Assembly (NCBI GenBank): GCA_015232355.1
Contig: JADFZW010000012.1
Coordinates: 1 to 64,000 of the forward strand
DNA length: 64,000 nt
Source of the DNA: Oligoflexia bacterium
Lineage (GTDB): Bacteria; Bdellovibrionota; Bacteriovoracia; Bacteriovoracales; Bacteriovoracaceae
Direction: 5' to 3'
The position numbers and the translations under genes are program-made. Each line of letters begins with the position of its first letter. The stretch's first letter is position 1. This document shows positions 45,151 through 54,393 of the stretch, piece by piece. The notes beneath the pieces are model-generated. The model was given only the letters and a program-made list of their open reading frames with translations, was not told the origin of the DNA and made no database searches.

Positions 45151-47355
45151 GTGAATACTGGAAATACTGGAAATACTGGAAATACTGGAAATACTCTGGA
45201 ACAATTTTATGAGTTAATTCCCGTTTCCGCCAAAATCAAAAACAAAAAAAATGCTTTACTCTTAAAGAAAAAAAGAATTATCGTCGGTAGCTCTGAACAT
45301 TGCGATTTAATAATTCGTCACTCTAAAATTGCGGCCATCCACGCAGTCATAGAATTGGGATCTGATAAAAATCGTGGAATTTTATATGATATGAACAGCA
45401 TTGATGGCACATACATAAATGGCGAAAAAATCATCAGCGCTAATTTTAAGATTGGAGACACAATCTCTTTTGGTGGTATAGAATTTATTTTTCAAAACTT
45501 TATCAAAGAAGATATTCTACCTCCCCTTCTCGATGTTTTAGATGAGACAGAAGCAACATCGTCAAGCATTCAACAAATGCAAATACCAGTAATACCACCA
45601 CTATCAGAACAAGCAACAACCAAAGCAACGACAGCAACAACAACAACGACAAAAACACCGTCCGCACAACCGAAAACACTTCCCGATGCACCTTCAAAAT
45701 TTTCTTCAACAGCAACTTACAAATTAAAAGATGTTTTTAGTGGATTCCTTGCTGAAAAAAAAGAGAAGTATTCAATCTCCTATCCTTTAGCCAAAGATCC
45801 AAAAGCAGTCTACAGTGAATATATCTTTGAAGATACCGACACTATCTACCCTATATTCAAATACAATAATGATTTGCAAGCAGTGGAAGTTATAATTTTA
45901 TTTAAAGATCGAATCTATCTAGTCGACTATTTTTTACTCGAAGGAAGTAACAAGCTTGTTTATTTAGAAGGAATGGTTCGAAATCAAAACGATCGTGAGC
46001 TATACACTCAAAAACAATCCAAAAAATCCAGTGTTGAATATGTACATTTAGGGAAAAATGAAAAAATGGATTTTCTGGAGATAAATTCTCGAGAGGTATA
46101 CGTAAACCCTCTTGATGGCCATGACTTGCTCTACCTCTCTGAAAATAAAAATAACAGACCCCCTGGAAAATTCAAACTACATAACGATGATATATTACGT
46201 TTTAAACTAAATGAAACTCAAATATTTGTTAGAAAAACAAATGCTCCTCCACAACTGGCACGAGCACCATTTTTAAGACGTGATAAAGATTTAAGAAAAT
46301 ATTTGCTTATTAGTTTCCTAAGTTTAATTTCACTCTTAATTGTAGTAATGACGGTTAAAATCGATAAAGAGGAATTTGAAGAAAAAGCACCAGAGAGACT
46401 AGCAACTGTTCTCTATAAAATGGATGAAAAAAAGATTGTTATACAAAAAAAAGAAAAACCAGCTCCTGTAATCGAAAAAAAAGTTGCACCCGTACCTCCG
46501 AAGGAAGTTCCCAAGATGATTCCTAAAAAAGAGGTTCCTAAAGTTGAGGAAAAAAGAATTGCCAGGCCAGCAGATGTTAATCGTCCTAAACTTGCACCAA
46601 AAGTTGGTGAACCACCTAAAGCAGCACAATCAACTACTCCCAATCCTACAAGACCAAAAGAGATTCCTAAAGTTAATGATGTCAGAGGAGGAGGAGTACC
46701 ATCCACAAGAACTGTTAATACTAATTTCAAATCACCTGGTCACGTTGATGCTTATAAATCAGAAGATTTTTCTAGTACTATCAACACCATGGTCGCACGC
46801 GGATCCTCTCCCATTAAGAGTGTAAAAGAAGCATCTATGGCCGATGGAGGTAGTGGCTTTATTAAATCTCAAACTATTGGATCACCAGATGGAACATCAC
46901 TTAAACATGCAGTGATCGAAGCAGGAAGCAAAGATGGTATCAAAGGTGTTAATACAACTGTATTAGATCAAGGCCAAGGGAAATTAGATGGCGTAGGTGA
47001 GAAGAAAGGAATTTATACTGCTGGTACCTCTGCTAATACAGTAATCATGGGTTCCATTGATCCAGCGATAATTAGAAAAATCTTAATCGATCATCTACCA
47101 GAATTTAGATACTGCTATCAAAAACAATTAGATCGTAGTCCAAAAGAATTTGAGGGAGTAATCCCCATTACTTTTGTGATCGGTGCCTCCGGACGAGTAG
47201 TGAAAGCAGGAATTGAAGGAGATACTTCGCTTCCTCTTAATGTCCATGAATGTGTTATTGATGTTTTAAAATCGATTCAATTTCCAGCGCCCAAAGGTGG
47301 CGGCCAAGTAGAGACTCATCAGCCAATACGTTTCTATCCAAAGAGAGTATATTAG
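45151..47355 (+). CDS. FHA - TM - AgmX/PglI C-terminal protein (GltG-like)
   Basis: A 734-residue inner-membrane protein. It starts with GTG 45151; AAGGAG lies 11 bases upstream. After an N-terminal NTG repeat, residues ~20-110 form an FHA domain (GSSEHCDLIIRHSKIAAIHAVIE, DGTYINGEKI) that would bind phospho-Thr in the cytoplasm. A Thr-rich linker follows, then a second FHA-like beta segment to ~370, and one membrane helix (~385-403, LLISFLSLISLLIVVMTV). A Pro/Lys-rich periplasmic stalk leads to the terminal AgmX/PglI domain (IDPAIIRKILIDHLPEFRYCYQKQL to the end), a TonB-like module. This layout fits GltG, which links cytoplasmic control to outer-membrane parts. The motor genes (aglRQS-like) and gltH-J are not in the window. 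Confidence 0.82.
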   Translation: MNTGNTGNTGNTGNTLEQFYELIPVSAKIKNKKNALLLKKKRIIVGSSEHCDLIIRHSKIAAIHAVIELGSDKNRGILYDMNSIDGTYINGEKIISANFKIGDTISFGGIEFIFQNFIKEDILPPLLDVLDETEATSSSIQQMQIPVIPPLSEQATTKATTATTTTTKTPSAQPKTLPDAPSKFSSTATYKLKDVFSGFLAEKKEKYSISYPLAKDPKAVYSEYIFEDTDTIYPIFKYNNDLQAVEVIILFKDRIYLVDYFLLEGSNKLVYLEGMVRNQNDRELYTQKQSKKSSVEYVHLGKNEKMDFLEINSREVYVNPLDGHDLLYLSENKNNRPPGKFKLHNDDILRFKLNETQIFVRKTNAPPQLARAPFLRRDKDLRKYLLISFLSLISLLIVVMTVKIDKEEFEEKAPERLATVLYKMDEKKIVIQKKEKPAPVIEKKVAPVPPKEVPKMIPKKEVPKVEEKRIARPADVNRPKLAPKVGEPPKAAQSTTPNPTRPKEIPKVNDVRGGGVPSTRTVNTNFKSPGHVDAYKSEDFSSTINTMVARGSSPIKSVKEASMADGGSGFIKSQTIGSPDGTSLKHAVIEAGSKDGIKGVNTTVLDQGQGKLDGVGEKKGIYTAGTSANTVIMGSIDPAIIRKILIDHLPEFRYCYQKQLDRSPKEFEGVIPITFVIGASGRVVKAGIEGDTSLPLNVHECVIDVLKSIQFPAPKGGGQVETHQPIRFYPKRVY
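45154..45189 (+). repeat. 9-bp repeat encoding NTG at the N-terminus
   Basis: Four perfect AATACTGGA units directly after the start codon, then AATACTCTG. It encodes Asn-Thr-Gly x4 ahead of the FHA domain. Copy number could affect translation start efficiency. Confidence 0.95.
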
Positions 47356-47361
47356 TTAATC

Positions 47362-50172
47362 TTACTTTCCGTATGCACTCTTCTCTTTTATTTCATCACC
47401 AAACTTATCTCCAAGAGCAATTTTTAATACATCCTTAAAATGTTTGACTGGATAAAATTTTAATCCTCTACGATGTCTCTCGGGAACTTCCTTTAAGTCC
47501 TTAACATTTTGATGTGGAAAAATAATATGTTCCATTCCTGCTCGTTTAGCGGCCAAAACTTTTTCTTTCAATCCACCAATAGGTAATACTTTACCAATTA
47601 AACTTAATTCTCCTGTCATCGCTACACTAGATTTAACTTTCTTATTATGGGATAAACTATAAAGCGCTAAAGCCATCGATATACCAGCACTTGGTCCATC
47701 TTTAGGAATTGCTCCCGCTGGAAGATGAAGATGGATCTCATGATTAGCAAGAAAATCTCTTGGATTTGTTGCTAATGAATCTTGTGCTTTTGAATTGGCA
47801 TTGGCATCTGTGATCATCTTATTATTATTTTCAATCGTATCTTTTTTATCTTTCTTATTCTTATCTTTCTTATTTTTCTCACCATTCTTCTCATTCTTAT
47901 CTTTTATCTTGATCTCATCTTGTAATAGTTTTCTTACATAACTATATGCTAGAGTTGCCGATTCATTCATTACATCTCCAAGCTGACCTGTAATTTTAAA
48001 ACCCTTTCCTACTAGTGGAATAGATTCTATTCTCAAGATATCTCCTCCATATGGAGTCCAGGCCAATCCAATAACCACTCCTGGCATCAACATTTTTTCT
48101 GCCTTATCAAGTTGAAAACGAGCAACGCCTAGATGCTTTTCCAAATCTGTCACTGTTGGATTAAATTTATTTTTATCTCTCCCTTTGCCTCTAACTTTAA
48201 CAAAAGCCGCTTTTCTACACAGCTTTGCTACAAATTGTTCCATCGTACGTACACCCGGCTCTCTAGCATAATCAGCAATCAACTTTTTCATCACAGCAGA
48301 GGAGAGAACAAAATCCTTATTAGTCAATCCATGCTTCTTTAATTCTTTTGGAATGATCCATCTCTTAGCAATAGAAAGTTTCTCCTCTAGCGAATAACCA
48401 CTTAATTCGATTAATTCCATTCTATCTCTCAATGGACCAGGAATCTCCTCTATATAATTAGCAGTGGCAATGAAAAGGACTTTAGATAAATCAAATGGCA
48501 CATCTAAATAACTATCTATAAATTTCACATTTTGTTCTGGATCTAAAACTTCCAACAATGCTGAAGCAGGATCACCTTGAAAAGATTGCCCCATCTTATC
48601 AATCTCATCTAACATAATCACTGGATTATTTACTTCCACTCTCTTCAACGCCTGGATCAACTTGCCTGGCATGGCCCCAACATATGTACGACGATGTCCC
48701 TTTATCTCTGCCTCATCTCTCATACCACCTAAACTAAAACGATAGAACTCTCGCCCTAGCGAAGAAGCAATACTTTTTCCAAGAGAAGTTTTTCCAACTC
48801 CTGGAGGGCCCGTAAAACATAAAATTGTTCCATCATATTGTGGTCTTAATTTTCTAACTGCTAAAAATTCTAATATCCTTTCTTTCGGTTTTTCTAATCC
48901 GTAATGATCTCGCTCTAAAATCGCCTCTGATTTTTTAATATCAATAGTATCGGCAGTAGATTTATTCCAAGGCAGCTGTGATAACCAACTAAGATACGTT
49001 CTAATCACATTATATTCAGGACTACTATCATGCACACTCTCCAATTTTCCTAACTCCTCCATTGCAATTTTCAAAACATCATTTGGCATTTGTGCTTTCT
49101 TCAAATCCTCTTCCAACTTTTTTACGTCTTGAGTTTTTCCGTCTTCTTCCATTCCCAACTCATGACGAATAACTTTCATCTGCTCTCTTAAAAAATACTC
49201 TTTTTGATATTTATTAACTTTATCATTTACTTCATCGGTGATTTTCTTTTGTATCTCTGCTACATCCTTTTCTCTCTTCAAATACACCAACAACTTTGCA
49301 AAACGTTTTTTAACCACCAATGTCTCTAGAAAATCTTGCGCCTCTGGAATATCCAGAGAGAGCGCAAATGCTACCAAATCTGCTAGCGCTCCAGATGAAG
49401 GAGAGTTGAGCATTGCCAGTTTCATCTCTTCGTTGAAGTATGGATTTAATTCACTTAATTTTTTCACCTGATTAATAACTGACCTGGTATAAGCATCCAA
49501 CTCCGCATCGGTCTCCAAGACATCTTCAAAGATCTCTGGTTCAACAATTAATAATTCTCCCTCCCTTAAAAATTTCTTTGCTCGATATCTCTTCAATCCA
49601 TGAACTAATAAGTTAACTGAACCATCTGGCAATTTTAATTTCTTAACAATCTTACATATCACTCCCACTTCGAAAATATCTTTTGCATAAAACACATTTT
49701 GCTTTGAACTCTTATCGCTTAATCTGCTATTTTCTCCATCAAGAATTTTATCCTCTACACTTTTTTTATCAGCTTTATCAGCTTTATCAGCTTTATCATC
49801 TCCATCAACACTATCAATAATATCAGCACTATCAATAACATCAACACCATCAACACCTTCGTCATCATCTGCCCATTCTCTCTTTAATAACGAACTGGTG
49901 AATTTACCACTATTTTCATTCGCACTCTTTTCATCATTTTTTACTTTAAAAAGATTTAATGCTACATAACCTGTTTGTGCTAAATTCTTTTCCATCTCAG
50001 GAAGAAATCTCTCTTCACTCAAAACAATTGGAGCAATCATTCCTGGGAAAATAGGACTATTCATAATTGGAATCACTACCGTTGAAGTTAAATTTGGTCC
50101 AACTATAGTATTTGTTCCGGACTCAATTTGAACTTCAATCTCATCTTCTATATTCTTATTATTGTCTGACAT
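47362..50172 (-). CDS. lon: Lon ATP-dependent protease
   Basis: A 936-residue cytoplasmic AAA+ protease. CAGGAG lies before ATG 50172. The N-terminal substrate domain starts at VVIPIMNSPIFPGM. Walker A is GPPGVGKTS (Lys461) and Walker B is VIMLDEIDKM. The proteolytic domain has the Ser-Lys dyad: Ser828 in KDGPSAG and Lys871 in GGLKEK, 43 residues apart as in E. coli Lon (Ser679/Lys722). It is longer than usual (~800) because of two low-complexity insertions: an acidic stretch near residues 100-145 with KAD repeats, and a Lys/Asn/Asp stretch near residues 745-785 just before the protease domain. It is convergent with the Glt-like cluster, with only six bases between stops. Confidence 0.97.
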   Translation of the reverse strand: MSDNNKNIEDEIEVQIESGTNTIVGPNLTSTVVIPIMNSPIFPGMIAPIVLSEERFLPEMEKNLAQTGYVALNLFKVKNDEKSANENSGKFTSSLLKREWADDDEGVDGVDVIDSADIIDSVDGDDKADKADKADKKSVEDKILDGENSRLSDKSSKQNVFYAKDIFEVGVICKIVKKLKLPDGSVNLLVHGLKRYRAKKFLREGELLIVEPEIFEDVLETDAELDAYTRSVINQVKKLSELNPYFNEEMKLAMLNSPSSGALADLVAFALSLDIPEAQDFLETLVVKKRFAKLLVYLKREKDVAEIQKKITDEVNDKVNKYQKEYFLREQMKVIRHELGMEEDGKTQDVKKLEEDLKKAQMPNDVLKIAMEELGKLESVHDSSPEYNVIRTYLSWLSQLPWNKSTADTIDIKKSEAILERDHYGLEKPKERILEFLAVRKLRPQYDGTILCFTGPPGVGKTSLGKSIASSLGREFYRFSLGGMRDEAEIKGHRRTYVGAMPGKLIQALKRVEVNNPVIMLDEIDKMGQSFQGDPASALLEVLDPEQNVKFIDSYLDVPFDLSKVLFIATANYIEEIPGPLRDRMELIELSGYSLEEKLSIAKRWIIPKELKKHGLTNKDFVLSSAVMKKLIADYAREPGVRTMEQFVAKLCRKAAFVKVRGKGRDKNKFNPTVTDLEKHLGVARFQLDKAEKMLMPGVVIGLAWTPYGGDILRIESIPLVGKGFKITGQLGDVMNESATLAYSYVRKLLQDEIKIKDKNEKNGEKNKKDKNKKDKKDTIENNNKMITDANANSKAQDSLATNPRDFLANHEIHLHLPAGAIPKDGPSAGISMALALYSLSHNKKVKSSVAMTGELSLIGKVLPIGGLKEKVLAAKRAGMEHIIFPHQNVKDLKEVPERHRRGLKFYPVKHFKDVLKIALGDKFGDEIKEKSAYGK

Positions 50173-50217
50173 TATTTCTCCTGAGCTCTACTGCTATCTT
50201 AATATCTGCTATCTAAA

Positions 50218-50805
50218 TCAAATCTTAACGTCTACCACCAATCTTCCAGGGTTATCCAAGTAAAAAATTTCAAAATTCAACGACCTTTTAAATTCGACTT
50301 CAACGGATAATAAATCATCTTCTATAGGATAAAAAAGTAAATTTTTAACAAAATGTCCTTTTCCCAATGATGCAATATTAGAGTTAACGCTTGTATTAAA
50401 AAAATCTAAGTATAATTTTTTATCTTCATTCGAAACATATGCATACATTTTAGGAACAGCACGACCATTAAAATCAAAAACTATTCTCTCAAATCCCTCT
50501 TTTGCTTTATATAGGTGACGAATAGAATTCATTGAGACGTTCGAAGCAGAGGATTCGCTTGTAGCATCTTTCGCACTGCCGGCCGATGCCATTGTTTTAA
50601 TAAATATTCCCTCTGTTAAATAGACCGATCTCTTTACTGGAGAAATCTTTCTAATCTTTTCTTCAAATATACCTTGTGCTCTCGCATCTTTCTCTTTTGC
50701 AAATGCGAACCCAACGCCAACGATATAGAAGGTTACACTAATAACCAAATTAAGTATTAGCACTATAATTGTTGTTCTTGCCGTTTTTTTTGTTTTTGTT
50801 GCCAT
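50218..50805 (-). CDS. AMIN-domain-like envelope protein
   Basis: A 195-residue protein with an N-terminal membrane or signal segment (residues ~10-36). The C-terminal ~100 residues look like an AMIN domain: EGFERIVFDFNGRAVPKMY, KKLYLDFFNTSVN and a final NPGRLVVDVKI. AMIN domains target cell-wall enzymes and secretins to the periplasm or peptidoglycan; this protein has no attached catalytic domain. GGGAGAGG precedes ATG 50805. It lies between lon and the matrixin gene on the same strand. Confidence 0.65.
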   Translation of the reverse strand: MATKTKKTARTTIIVLILNLVISVTFYIVGVGFAFAKEKDARAQGIFEEKIRKISPVKRSVYLTEGIFIKTMASAGSAKDATSESSASNVSMNSIRHLYKAKEGFERIVFDFNGRAVPKMYAYVSNEDKKLYLDFFNTSVNSNIASLGKGHFVKNLLFYPIEDDLLSVEVEFKRSLNFEIFYLDNPGRLVVDVKI

Positions 50806-50918
50806 CGATTCCTCTCCCTTTATAAAATATATAATAATATTTTATATTATTTTGTGCTGATACACCAATGGCCATAGAAGGAATATTAAGCTTATCTTAT
50901 TTTTATCAAAAAATTTGA

Positions 50919-52838
50919 TCAAAACGCTCTAAAAAATTTCCTTGAATACACTCCTCTTCCGATAGCAACACCAACAATTGCACCAATAAGCATACTAAGA
51001 ATATTATAGAAAACACTTCCACTATCACTACTACTACTACCTCCTCCTCTATCTCCATCTATAAAGTTAATCATTCCACAACCAAATATTCCTAAACCAC
51101 TTGATGAAGCTTTGGATGTACCTGAGGAAGAGGATATACTACTGACAGTAGAACTTGAACTACCTGTGAAACCTTTTGTTTCATAAGCACCAAGAGCATC
51201 AGGACAAGTTTTATTATCCTCGTACGGTTTATAATTTCTCTTATCAACAATACTATAGCTACTTGATTCCTTTTTGCTTATATATGCTATTAACAAATAA
51301 AAGGAGACATCCTCTACAAATGATAAATTGGCAGGAAAAAAATAATCTAAGATATTTATCCCATAAAACGAATCACTGACATAAGTTGAATTATTATAAG
51401 TAAACTCAACTGGTTTAATTCTTACTTCAAATTTATTTTCTGATGAAATATTACTTAATCTAATTCTAGTATCCTTACCTAAATTCACATAGGGCCTTCC
51501 GTCTCCATCCAATGCAATTCCTCCAGAGGATTCTGGATATGTTCCTTGTAAGACACCATTTCTTTTTACATTCACGATAGTTCTAAGTGGTGAGAAAAAA
51601 TTTTGTGAAACCAATCTTAATTCCAAGTAGTACTCATTTTGAGAATTAACCGAGTAATTTGATATATCAATACTGATGACATCCTCAATATTCAAAGAAA
51701 TTTCTTTCTTACTAAAAAAGCCCACCATCGCAGTTCCATATCCATTGCTTGTTCCATCAGGAACCATATTTAAAGAAAAATCTCGAGTGCTAGTATTTTG
51801 AAAAAGAGCAAAATCCTTCTCATCTAAGTAATCACTTGGTGAATCAATCTTACATTTTGCGGTTACATTACCAACATCTACTGTCTTTTCTTCCTCTCCC
51901 AAATAAATCCCTTGAGGGTATCCCTCATCATCAGTATCACATTTACTAAAAAAACCTCCACGGTAACTACTACCACTACAAAATTTATTGCTTGAAGATA
52001 GATAATAATCAGGTACAGATGCAAATACATTAACAGGATTCACATATATAAAATAAGTATCTCCCAAAGGCAGACCATTTATCTCAAATTTTCCACTATC
52101 CTCTGTGAAAACTCCTGCAATAACTCGTCCCTCTTTCATCGAAACAATTTGCACTTGTGCTGCAAATATTCCCGCTAAAGATTTACCACCAACAACTTTC
52201 CCTCTGATTATCCCAAGTGTAGAGCTATTGGGAGCAACATTAAAAATGCCCAAAGTATCGTCGGTATCTAAAGTATGTTGTCCAACAAACGCCATATACA
52301 ACATTGATGAATCTTTAATCTGACTATGATCAAGTCCCACCACATGTCCCATCTCATGAGTTACAACATCTGCCAAGGTTGGAGGATAAAGTGAGTTAAC
52401 ATTAATCCTACCAAAGAGTAGTGCTTGATTAAGAGATATATCCGCCTCTGAAATTTCACCAGAATTTTCAATGTAACTAACAGAGGTTACTCCCAAAACA
52501 CCTCTAGAAAATGTTGCCGACTTTCCAAAATAGATATCACTACGTTTATTATTTCCATAACTACCGCTACTATTAACTGCGGTATTTTTATAAACATTTA
52601 TATTTATCTCTGATTTTCCACTCCACTCTCGTGCGGCCCTCTCAACAATGCCCATAATTGCATCGCTGCTAATATTATACGAATTGGTGCTATCCACATA
52701 AAGATTAATACTTTTGTTTCTCCAATAAATAGGTGTTCCACTTAAATTTCTTGTGCGAACAAAACCATATACATCTGAACAATTAAAACAAAAGATTTCA
52801 AAAAAATAAGAAATGACTGCTACAAGTAAAATAATCAC
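50919..52838 (-). CDS. Matrixin-type zinc metalloprotease with C-terminal membrane tail
   Basis: A 639-residue exported protease. It starts with GTG 52838 (AGAGG upstream) and a hydrophobic signal. The zinc site is HEMGHVVGLDH, with His161, Glu162, His165 and His171, followed by a Met-turn SSMLYM (Met179/182), as in metzincins of the matrixin group. After ~residue 200 come beta-rich modules, one of carboxypeptidase-regulatory type (GKVVGGKSLAGIFAAQV..EINGLPLGDTY). The C-terminus has FGCGMI, a Gly/Ser spacer, a membrane helix (NILSMLIGAIVGVAIGRG) and a basic tail, like a tripartite sorting signal. The gene 11 bases upstream encodes another exported protein with a similar tail. Confidence 0.87.
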   Translation of the reverse strand: MIILLVAVISYFFEIFCFNCSDVYGFVRTRNLSGTPIYWRNKSINLYVDSTNSYNISSDAIMGIVERAAREWSGKSEININVYKNTAVNSSGSYGNNKRSDIYFGKSATFSRGVLGVTSVSYIENSGEISEADISLNQALLFGRINVNSLYPPTLADVVTHEMGHVVGLDHSQIKDSSMLYMAFVGQHTLDTDDTLGIFNVAPNSSTLGIIRGKVVGGKSLAGIFAAQVQIVSMKEGRVIAGVFTEDSGKFEINGLPLGDTYFIYVNPVNVFASVPDYYLSSSNKFCSGSSYRGGFFSKCDTDDEGYPQGIYLGEEEKTVDVGNVTAKCKIDSPSDYLDEKDFALFQNTSTRDFSLNMVPDGTSNGYGTAMVGFFSKKEISLNIEDVISIDISNYSVNSQNEYYLELRLVSQNFFSPLRTIVNVKRNGVLQGTYPESSGGIALDGDGRPYVNLGKDTRIRLSNISSENKFEVRIKPVEFTYNNSTYVSDSFYGINILDYFFPANLSFVEDVSFYLLIAYISKKESSSYSIVDKRNYKPYEDNKTCPDALGAYETKGFTGSSSSTVSSISSSSGTSKASSSGLGIFGCGMINFIDGDRGGGSSSSDSGSVFYNILSMLIGAIVGVAIGRGVYSRKFFRAF

Positions 52839-52849
52839 TATTAGATCCT

Positions 52850-53809
52850 CTATTTTTTTCTAGCATTTTTTCTAGCATTTTTTCTAGCATTCATGGCCAT
52901 AAAAACGAAAACTATTCCTAAAAAAGAAAAGAATAAAATGGCCCAATAAAAGCTAGTCTCCTCATCTCCTAATAAATTAGATAAATTATCATGTTTGTTA
53001 TTACTTTCAGAATTGAGTGTTTTCTTTTCATTGATTGCAGCAATTTCTCTTTTAATCTTCTCTCTCATTCCTTTATTTTTCTTTACATCATTATCTATTT
53101 CTTCATCATTTAAATTCGAATCTGGATCTAAATTTGAATTTGAGTTCGAGTCTGAGTTTGAATTTGAATTTGAATTTGAATTTGAATTATTCAAATTAAG
53201 TCCCAACAACTTATTTTCAATTAAAGTAGAATTAAACTTACTCTTTATAATTTTTTCTAATTTTTCCGAGGTAACTCTGCCTACTTGTGGATGTTTTGGA
53301 AAAAGTGATGAGACTAATACCATTTCACCCTTAGAATCATACTCCACTGCATATTTTCCAGCAGACAATCCTTTAAGAAAATATCCATCGGAAGTCTTTT
53401 CTAAAAGTAGAAACACCTCCTCATTATCTTTGAATGTTGGCATACCCTGAACTTTATAGGTTATTCCCTGCCACTCTCCACCCAAATAAAATACCTTCAT
53501 TTCATTTAGGTTATTCAATTCATTAACTGGCCCCGCACTTCTTATAACTTTAAATGATGCTTCGGTAACCACATCATTATCTCTTAAAACTTTATAATCT
53601 TTTCCTAGATACAATCCATGAATTACTGCCGTCGCGTCTACAATTTGATCTTCTAATGACACTGGAATAAATGAAGAAGCTAGCAATGATGAGTTGTTTA
53701 TAAAAATAAAAACAAAAACAAAAATAAAAACAGCAGTACTGTTGACCAAAAATTGGAGATATTTGACAAATTGAATAAGTAATCGTGTTGAGATTAATGA
53801 CTTCATCAC
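52850..53809 (-). CDS. Exported protein with C-terminal membrane tail, paired with matrixin
   Basis: A 319-residue protein with an N-terminal signal (GTG 53809 or ATG 53806). Residues ~45-190 form a compact domain: SLEDQIVDATAVIHGLYLG, EASFKVIRSAGPVN, VFYLGGEWQGITYKVQGMPTFKDNEEVFLLLE. The GG..x..V.G.P.F..GE.V.LFL pattern is one I associate with unnamed proteins encoded beside matrixins in myxobacteria-like genomes. An Asn-Ser repeat linker (53157-53187) follows, then a charged segment and one membrane helix (YWAILFFSFLGIVFVFMAM) with an ARKN-repeat basic tail. It may be an inhibitor, substrate or partner of the protease; this is inference from pairing. Confidence 0.68.
   Translation of the reverse strand: MMKSLISTRLLIQFVKYLQFLVNSTAVFIFVFVFIFINNSSLLASSFIPVSLEDQIVDATAVIHGLYLGKDYKVLRDNDVVTEASFKVIRSAGPVNELNNLNEMKVFYLGGEWQGITYKVQGMPTFKDNEEVFLLLEKTSDGYFLKGLSAGKYAVEYDSKGEMVLVSSLFPKHPQVGRVTSEKLEKIIKSKFNSTLIENKLLGLNLNNSNSNSNSNSNSDSNSNSNLDPDSNLNDEEIDNDVKKNKGMREKIKREIAAINEKKTLNSESNNKHDNLSNLLGDEETSFYWAILFFSFLGIVFVFMAMNARKNARKNARKK
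52853..52892. repeat. 12-bp repeat encoding the ARKN basic tail
   Basis: Three near-identical copies of a unit containing TTTTTCTAGCAT, at the 3' end of the gene on the minus strand. They encode ARKNARKNARKK after the membrane helix. Confidence 0.85.
53157..53187. repeat. (TTTGAA)n repeat encoding Asn-Ser
   Basis: About five perfect TTTGAA hexamers in a longer imperfect array (about 53115-53190). Read on the minus strand it gives alternating Asn and Ser in the linker of the matrixin partner. Confidence 0.9.
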
Positions 53810-53912
53810 AACAGAACTTATCGAAAAATTATAAAAAAAACTTTAATGGAATTTTATTTTATTTTATATTTTGTGAAATATTTTTTGAGATAAAAATAAA
53901 TGAAAAGCTTGA

Positions 53913-54314
53913 TTAACGTTTAGAGAATTGGAATGCTCTTCTGGCCCCTCTAACACCGTATTTCTTACGTTCAACTTCTCTAGAGTCTCTAGTAAGAAAT
54001 CCTGCTTTTCTAAGCTCACCTCTTACAGCTGGGTTAAGCTTAAGAAGTGCTCTACTAACACCTAATCTCACTGCACCCGCTTGACTTGAAAGTCCACCAC
54101 CATCAACATTAACAACAACATCATACTTACCTATGACATTTAAAAGATTGAGAGGTTGAGTAACCATATACTTTGAAGATTCTCTAGGAAAATAGTCATC
54201 TATTTCACGCTTATTGACCGTAATTTTTCCTTGGCCTTCAATCATATACACTCTGGCAACAGAAGTCTTTCTCTTGCCTACAGCATGTACATCATACATC
54301 CTGGACTTTACCAT
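53913..54314 (-). CDS. rpsI: 30S ribosomal protein uS9
   Basis: A 133-residue protein with the uS9 signature: [53 protein letters not shown] and the basic tail [18 protein letters not shown] that reaches the ribosomal P site. It follows rplM by 79 bases, the common bacterial arrangement. Confidence 0.98.
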   Translation of the reverse strand: MVKSRMYDVHAVGKRKTSVARVYMIEGQGKITVNKREIDDYFPRESSKYMVTQPLNLLNVIGKYDVVVNVDGGGLSSQAGAVRLGVSRALLKLNPAVRGELRKAGFLTRDSREVERKKYGVRGARRAFQFSKR

Positions 54315-54393
54315 TTTATAAATCCTTTCTTACGTTTTTCTTTATATTCTATATTCAATCTTAATCTTAATCTTAATCACTCTAAATCAGCAA

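Noticed and set aside
45503-46730. Leu/Val-rich minus-strand open frames opposite the GltG-like gene
   Set aside because: Complement of Thr- and Pro/Lys-rich coding sequence; no ribosome site and no independent support.
52995-53450. 151-codon + strand frame with a FEFEFE run
   Set aside because: It is the complement of the Asn-Ser repeat gene on the minus strand.
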